26,291 nucleotides of DNA from an uncultured Clostridia bacterium (GTDB taxonomy: Bacteria; Bacillota; Clostridia; UBA1381): contig CALXSX010000056.1 in NCBI GenBank assembly GCA_944391265.1, positions 1 to 26,291 of the forward strand, given 5' to 3'. The notes below the pieces were generated by a model. It was not told the DNA's origin. It did not search any database and saw only the letters and a list, made by a program, of their open reading frames with translations. The translations under genes were made by a program, and so were the position numbers. Position 1 is the first letter of the stretch. Each line of letters begins with the position of its first letter. Below, piece by piece: positions 22,666 through 26,291 of this stretch.

Positions 22666-22694
22666 AGTATACCATAAAACATTGGAAAAGTCAA
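22666..22694 (-). promoter_or_regulatory. Promoter of tRNA-Gly
   Basis: On the minus strand TTGACT (22694-22689), 17 bases, TATACT (22671-22666), each one base from consensus, about 20 bases upstream of the mature 5' end. Confidence 0.88.
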
Positions 22695-22793
22695 TACCTT
22701 TTGCAAAAAAAGAGTATTTATTGATGATTTCATGCAAATTTTTCGGTAAGATTGTGTAAATAGTTAAAAATATTTTAATATTCTAAAATACCC

Positions 22794-22822
22794 TTGATTT
22801 TTTCCCCCTTTTGTATTAAAAT
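22794..22822 (+). promoter_or_regulatory. Promoter of pgi
   Basis: TTGATT (22794-22799), a 17-base spacer and TAAAAT (22817-22822). The match is four of six at -35 and five of six at -10. Transcription would start just before the small leader ORF at 22847. Confidence 0.6.
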
Positions 22823-22846
22823 AATAATGCGTACAGGTGGCTTAAA

Positions 22847-22921
22847 ATGGCTCGGGAAATATGCTTTTGCGGCTTGCTGCGCGTATATTTGCCCTCTTTT
22901 TTTTTGAAATGTGAGGGGTAG
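22847..22921 (+). CDS. Possible 24-residue leader ORF upstream of pgi
   Basis: ATG 22847 is preceded by AGGTGG (22835-22840) at six-base spacing and reads 24 codons to TAG (22919-22921), ending 22 bases before the pgi start. The peptide has three Cys and several Leu, Phe and Arg, with no match to a known leader. It lies just downstream of the predicted pgi promoter, so it would be the first thing translated on that message. It may couple translation to pgi, act as a regulatory upstream ORF, or be chance; only the ribosome site and position support it. Confidence 0.35.
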   Translation: MAREICFCGLLRVYLPSFFLKCEG

Positions 22922-22943
22922 GAAAGGCAACGGTGAATTTAGT

Positions 22944-24296
22944 ATGGCAGATTTAAAATTTGAATACGACAGAACATTGGAGTATGTGAGTCAGCAGGAA
23001 ATTAACAACCTTGCGCCATATGTAAAGCAGGCGCACAGCATTCTTCACGATGGCAGCGGAGCAGGCTCTGACTTTCTCGGCTGGATTGATTTGCCGGTAA
23101 ACTACGACAGGCAGGAATTTGACCGCATTAAAAAGGCGGCTGATAAAATCAAGTCAAACTCTGATGTTTTGATAGTTATAGGAATAGGCGGATCGTACCT
23201 CGGCGCGAGGGCGGCGATTGAGATGCTGTCGCATTCGTTTTACAATACGCTTGATAAGAACACGAGAAAAACTCCGCAGATATTTTATGCGGGAAACAGC
23301 ATAAGCTCTACTTACCTGTGCGATCTTATAGAGATTGTAAAGGACAAGGATTTTTCTGTCAATGTTATTTCAAAGTCGGGAACGACAACGGAGCCGGCAA
23401 TTGCTTTCAGAATATTTAAGGATATGCTCGAAAAGAAATACGGCAAGGACGGCGCCAGAGAAAGGATTTTCGCTACGACCGATAAGTCGAGGGGCGCGCT
23501 TAAAACATTAGCAGACACCGAGGGCTATGAGACATTTGTTATAAGCGATGACGTTGGCGGAAGATTTTCTGTGCTTACGGCTGTTGGACTTCTTCCCATA
23601 GCAGTTGCAGGAATAGATATTGACGCGATGATGCGCGGTGCAAAGGATGCAAGGGAAGAGTATTCAAATCCTGAGCTTTCTGAGAATATGTGTTACCAGT
23701 ATGCGGCTGTCCGCAATGCGCTCGCAAGAAAGGGCAAAACAGTTGAGATGATGGTTAATTTTGAGCCGTGTCTCCATTATTTCGGTGAATGGTGGAAGCA
23801 GCTATTCGGCGAAAGTGAAGGAAAAGACAACAAGGGAATTTTCCCGGCAGCTGCTGACTTCTCGACAGACCTGCACTCAATGGGTCAGTATATACAGCAG
23901 GGTCAGAGAATACTTTTTGAAACAGCTATACTGGTTGAAAACCCGGTAAAAGATTTTGAGATAGAGGAAAACGAGGATAATCTTGACGGGCTTAACTTCC
24001 TCGCCGGCAAAACAGTTAATTTCGTAAATTCAATGGCTGCGCTCGGAACAGCTATTGCTCATACCGACGGCGGAGTTCCAAACCTCGTTGTAAGAGTTCC
24101 AAGACTTGACGCTTATATTTTCGGAAAGCTTGTATATTTCTTTGAAAAGGCATGCGGCATTTCAGGATATCTTCTCGGAGTTAATCCGTTTGATCAGCCG
24201 GGAGTTGAGGCTTATAAAAAGAATATGTTCGCTTTGCTTGGCAAACCCGGTTATGAAAAAGAAAAGCAGGCACTTGATGAAAGGCTTAAAGGCTGA
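22944..24296 (+). CDS. pgi: Glucose-6-phosphate isomerase
   Basis: A 450-residue isomerase interconverting glucose 6-phosphate and fructose 6-phosphate, the substrate of the PPi-PFK in this window. Motifs: GIGGSYLGARAAIEML, the phosphate-binding VISKSGTTTEPAIAF, LFGE290SEGKDNKG, DLH311SMGQY and the C-terminal lysine in VEAYK425KN. With ATG 22944 these catalytic residues carry the same numbers known from the Geobacillus enzyme (E290, H311, K425), supporting this start over an in-frame GTG at 22911. A GGTGA ribosome site is seven bases upstream. The gene has its own promoter and possible leader ORF. It is followed by an imperfect hairpin and a small P-loop gene. Confidence 0.97.
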   Translation: MADLKFEYDRTLEYVSQQEINNLAPYVKQAHSILHDGSGAGSDFLGWIDLPVNYDRQEFDRIKKAADKIKSNSDVLIVIGIGGSYLGARAAIEMLSHSFYNTLDKNTRKTPQIFYAGNSISSTYLCDLIEIVKDKDFSVNVISKSGTTTEPAIAFRIFKDMLEKKYGKDGARERIFATTDKSRGALKTLADTEGYETFVISDDVGGRFSVLTAVGLLPIAVAGIDIDAMMRGAKDAREEYSNPELSENMCYQYAAVRNALARKGKTVEMMVNFEPCLHYFGEWWKQLFGESEGKDNKGIFPAAADFSTDLHSMGQYIQQGQRILFETAILVENPVKDFEIEENEDNLDGLNFLAGKTVNFVNSMAALGTAIAHTDGGVPNLVVRVPRLDAYIFGKLVYFFEKACGISGYLLGVNPFDQPGVEAYKKNMFALLGKPGYEKEKQALDERLKG

Positions 24297-24320
24297 GGCT
24301 TAACGTGCATCGGAATACGG

Positions 24321-24377
24321 GAACGCGCTGGGCTGAGTCGGCGTAAAGAATGTGAGCGTTGCTCGCAGCCCGTGTTC
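24321..24377 (+). other. Imperfect stem-loop between pgi and the P-loop gene
   Basis: GAACGC (24321-24326) and GGGCTG (24330-24335) pair with CAGCCC (24366-24371) and GTGTTC (24372-24377), with a three-base bulge and a ~30-base loop. The bases after it (TCTCTAAATAAAT) are not a T-tract. It could be a weak terminator or RNA stabiliser. Confidence 0.45.
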
Positions 24378-24410
24378 TCTAAATAAATATATTACAAGGA
24401 GGACATGAAG

Positions 24411-24827
24411 ATGGTAGAATTGATTATCGGCAAGAAAGGTACTGGAAAGACAAAGCATTTGATTGATAATGTCAATGCGGCTGTCGGAGTTGCGAAGGGA
24501 AGCGTTGTATTTATTTCCAGCAGCAATTCAAGAAACATGTATGATATCTCGACAAAGGTGCGCATGGCTGATACATCGGAATTTGATATTGAGAGTTATG
24601 CTGAGCTTCTGGGATTTGTCAGCGGCATAATCAGCGGTAATTTTGATATAACGAATATATTTATAGACGGCATATTCAAGATAGTCGGCACAGATGACCT
24701 TGACGGCTTTGAGGCGTTCCTTGACAGGCTTGACGCGCTGAGCAGCAAGTTCAACATATCTTTTGTAATAACTGTAAGCATTGATGCAGAAACGGCGCCT
24801 GAGTACATCAAAAAGCGCCAGCAATAA
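24411..24827 (+). CDS. Small P-loop ATP-binding protein of unknown function
   Basis: A 138-residue protein that starts directly in a Walker A motif, G7-K-K-G-T-G-K13-T14. A hydrophobic strand ending in acidic residues, TNIFID86G, fits Walker B. The product is short for a P-loop NTPase; there is no added domain, no arginine finger is evident, and the C-terminus ends soon after strand FVITVS (~118-123). Similar small Clostridial proteins are often labelled ATP-binding or, wrongly, PilT-like. The start is ATG 24411 because AAGGAGG (24396-24402) is at eight-base spacing; ATG 24405 is too close to it. It sits between pgi and thrC on the same strand. Nucleotide binding is well supported; the function is unknown. 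Confidence 0.8.
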   Translation: MVELIIGKKGTGKTKHLIDNVNAAVGVAKGSVVFISSSNSRNMYDISTKVRMADTSEFDIESYAELLGFVSGIISGNFDITNIFIDGIFKIVGTDDLDGFEAFLDRLDALSSKFNISFVITVSIDAETAPEYIKKRQQ

Positions 24828-24840
24828 AAAATAAATACAA

Positions 24841-24917
24841 AAAGGCACGTGACAGCTCACATCCCGAAAAGCGCGTTTTATGGTATGAGGGCTGTCCTTG
24901 CTTTGAAATATTTTTTT
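24841..24917 (+). terminator. Stem-loop and T-tract before thrC
   Basis: GACAGC (24851-24856) plus TCA pairs with TGA plus GCTGTC (24891-24896) across a two-base bulge, AAAG/CTTT can close the outside, and a seven-T run follows at about 24911-24917. It probably terminates the pgi/P-loop transcript; since it lies only ~25 bases before thrC it could also act as an attenuator in a thrC leader. Confidence 0.5.
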
Positions 24918-24942
24918 GAAATACTTTTTGGAGGAACGGTTA

Positions 24943-26291
24943 ATGTATTATCACAGCACGAGAAATAAAAGTGTAAGCGTAACAGCGGCACAGGCTATAA
25001 AACAGGGGCTTTCGGAGGAGGGCGGGCTTTTTGTTCCCGAATCTTTCCCGAATGTCAGCCTGACGGAAATAAAGGATCTTTCCGAGCTTACCTACACCGA
25101 AAGAGCGAAGCTGATTCTCGGTAAATTTCTTGACGATTTCACAGAGGATGAGCTTGCTGACTGTGTGACAAAAGCGTATACACGTCAGAAGTTCGGAACA
25201 GATACGATAGCTCCGCTTTATAAGATAAATGAAAACACATACTTTTTGGAGCTGTGGCATGGCCCAACATGTGCTTTCAAGGACATGGCACTTCAGATTC
25301 TGCCGCATCTGCTCACAACATCTATGAAAAAGACACATGAGGACAAAGAAGTCGTTATCCTCGTTGCAACGAGCGGAGACACGGGCAAGGCGGCGCTTGA
25401 AGGCTTCAAAGACGTTGAAGACACAAAAATATTTGTCTTTTTCCCGGATAACGGAGTCAGCGAGATACAAAAGCTGCAAATGGTTACGCAGGACGGCTCA
25501 AATGTGGGAGTTTGCGCCGTAAAGGGCAATTTTGACGATGCTCAAAACGGAGTTAAAAAGATATTTACGGATAAGGAGTACGGAACTCTTCTTTCCGGCA
25601 GCGGCTACAGCCTGTCAAGTGCAAATTCCATAAACTGGGGTAGACTTGTACCGCAGATAGTTTACTATTTTTCCGCGTACGCCGACCTTTTGAAAAACGG
25701 AGAGATAAGCCTCGGAGATAAGATAAATGTTGTTGTTCCTACTGGCAATTTCGGAAATATACTCGCGTCGTACTACGCTTATAAGATGGGTCTGCCGGTA
25801 AACAAGTTTATCTGTGCGTCAAATGAAAACAACGTGCTCACTGATTTTATAAATACCGGAGTGTACGATAAAAACCGTGCTTTCCACACGACTACGAGCC
25901 CCTCAATGGATATTCTTATTTCAAGCAATCTGGAAAGGTTTTTGTATGACCTCACCGGCGAGGATGACAGCGTTGTAAAAAAATGGATGTCTGCACTTTC
26001 CGTAGAGGGAAAGTACGAGGTTTCAGACGATGTAAAGGAAAAGCTGTCCTCCCTGATGTGGGCAGGTTACGCCAATGACGCCGAGACGGCGGAATCTATT
26101 AAGGACACCTATGAAAAATACCAGTATGGTACAGACACGCATACAGGAGTTGCAGAATCAGTTTATGATAAATATGTTAAAGAGACGGGCGACGTGACAA
26201 AGACTGTCATAGCGTCTACCGCAAGCCCGTTCAAATTCAATCAAAGCGTTCTCATAGCACTGTGCGGTCATAATTCCGTTGTGGGGAAAAA
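24943..26291 (+). CDS. thrC: Threonine synthase, 3' partial
   Basis: About 449 codons are present and the frame is still open at the window end. The product converts O-phosphohomoserine to threonine with pyridoxal phosphate. The N-terminal block YYHSTRNKS and the segment GLSEEGGLFVPE are typical of the longer threonine synthase group. K113 in WHGPTCAFKDMALQ is the PLP lysine; ATSGDTGKAALEG, PDNGVSEIQKLQM and PTGNFGNILASYYA bind substrate phosphate and cofactor phosphate. The full family length is near 490-500 residues, so only the C-terminal ~45 are missing. GGAGG (24930-24934) is eight bases from the ATG. No thrB or hom gene is visible nearby. Confidence 0.96.
   Translation, partial: MYYHSTRNKSVSVTAAQAIKQGLSEEGGLFVPESFPNVSLTEIKDLSELTYTERAKLILGKFLDDFTEDELADCVTKAYTRQKFGTDTIAPLYKINENTYFLELWHGPTCAFKDMALQILPHLLTTSMKKTHEDKEVVILVATSGDTGKAALEGFKDVEDTKIFVFFPDNGVSEIQKLQMVTQDGSNVGVCAVKGNFDDAQNGVKKIFTDKEYGTLLSGSGYSLSSANSINWGRLVPQIVYYFSAYADLLKNGEISLGDKINVVVPTGNFGNILASYYAYKMGLPVNKFICASNENNVLTDFINTGVYDKNRAFHTTTSPSMDILISSNLERFLYDLTGEDDSVVKKWMSALSVEGKYEVSDDVKEKLSSLMWAGYANDAETAESIKDTYEKYQYGTDTHTGVAESVYDKYVKETGDVTKTVIASTASPFKFNQSVLIALCGHNSVVGK

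Overview
The window reads as a stretch of chromosome from an anaerobic low-to-mid GC Firmicute of class Clostridia, probably an uncultured gut-type lineage. This rests on the division-gene string yggS-sepF-ylmH-divIVA-ileS, the dnaG-rpoD pair, a pyrophosphate-type phosphofructokinase, an eukaryote-like (type 2) isoleucyl-tRNA synthetase, a CD1247-type acidic zinc-ribbon protein beside efp, and AGGAGG-type ribosome binding sites. Genus and species cannot be fixed from the sequence alone. No insertion sequence, phage gene, CRISPR array or rRNA was found.

Layout. (1) 1-3543, the accessory part: the downstream piece of a GAP1-N2-type (GTPase-associated) protein, a secreted/membrane protein with a Lys-Ala-Thr repeat, a 45-residue Cys-rich membrane peptide and a hotdog thioesterase, all on the plus strand and tightly packed. 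(2) 3620-5734: yebC facing a minus-strand pair (HD-domain phosphohydrolase, then a PF06541-type membrane protein), separated by a bidirectional terminator. (3) 5735-6085: divergent promoter region. (4) 6086-12840: a translation/division operon, HlyD-like protein, yggS, sepF, ylmH, divIVA, ileS. (5) 13081-15962: dnaG-rpoD. (6) 16048-21191: prmA, a degenerate flavodiiron-like protein, rsmE, PPi-dependent pfp and an AI-2E-family permease, with overlapping or nearly touching genes. (7) 21399-22503: efp and the CD1247-like gene. (8) A minus-strand tRNA-Gly with its own promoter and terminator. (9) 22847-24827: a small leader ORF, pgi and a small P-loop protein. (10) thrC, cut by the window end.

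How the genes fit together. Most of the window is core machinery: replication priming and housekeeping transcription, Z-ring assembly and pole/septum marking, tRNA charging, ribosome modification (PrmA on L11, RsmE on 16S rRNA) and translation rescue (EF-P). Two glycolytic enzymes (PPi-PFK and Pgi) are embedded among them.

The best candidates for something undescribed are the GAP1/KAT-repeat/Cys-peptide group at the left edge, a flavodiiron-like protein that has lost most of its diiron ligands yet kept its flavodoxin domain, and a primase whose CHC2 zinc site has Gln where His is expected. Identifications come from reading motifs in the translations; no database search was run.
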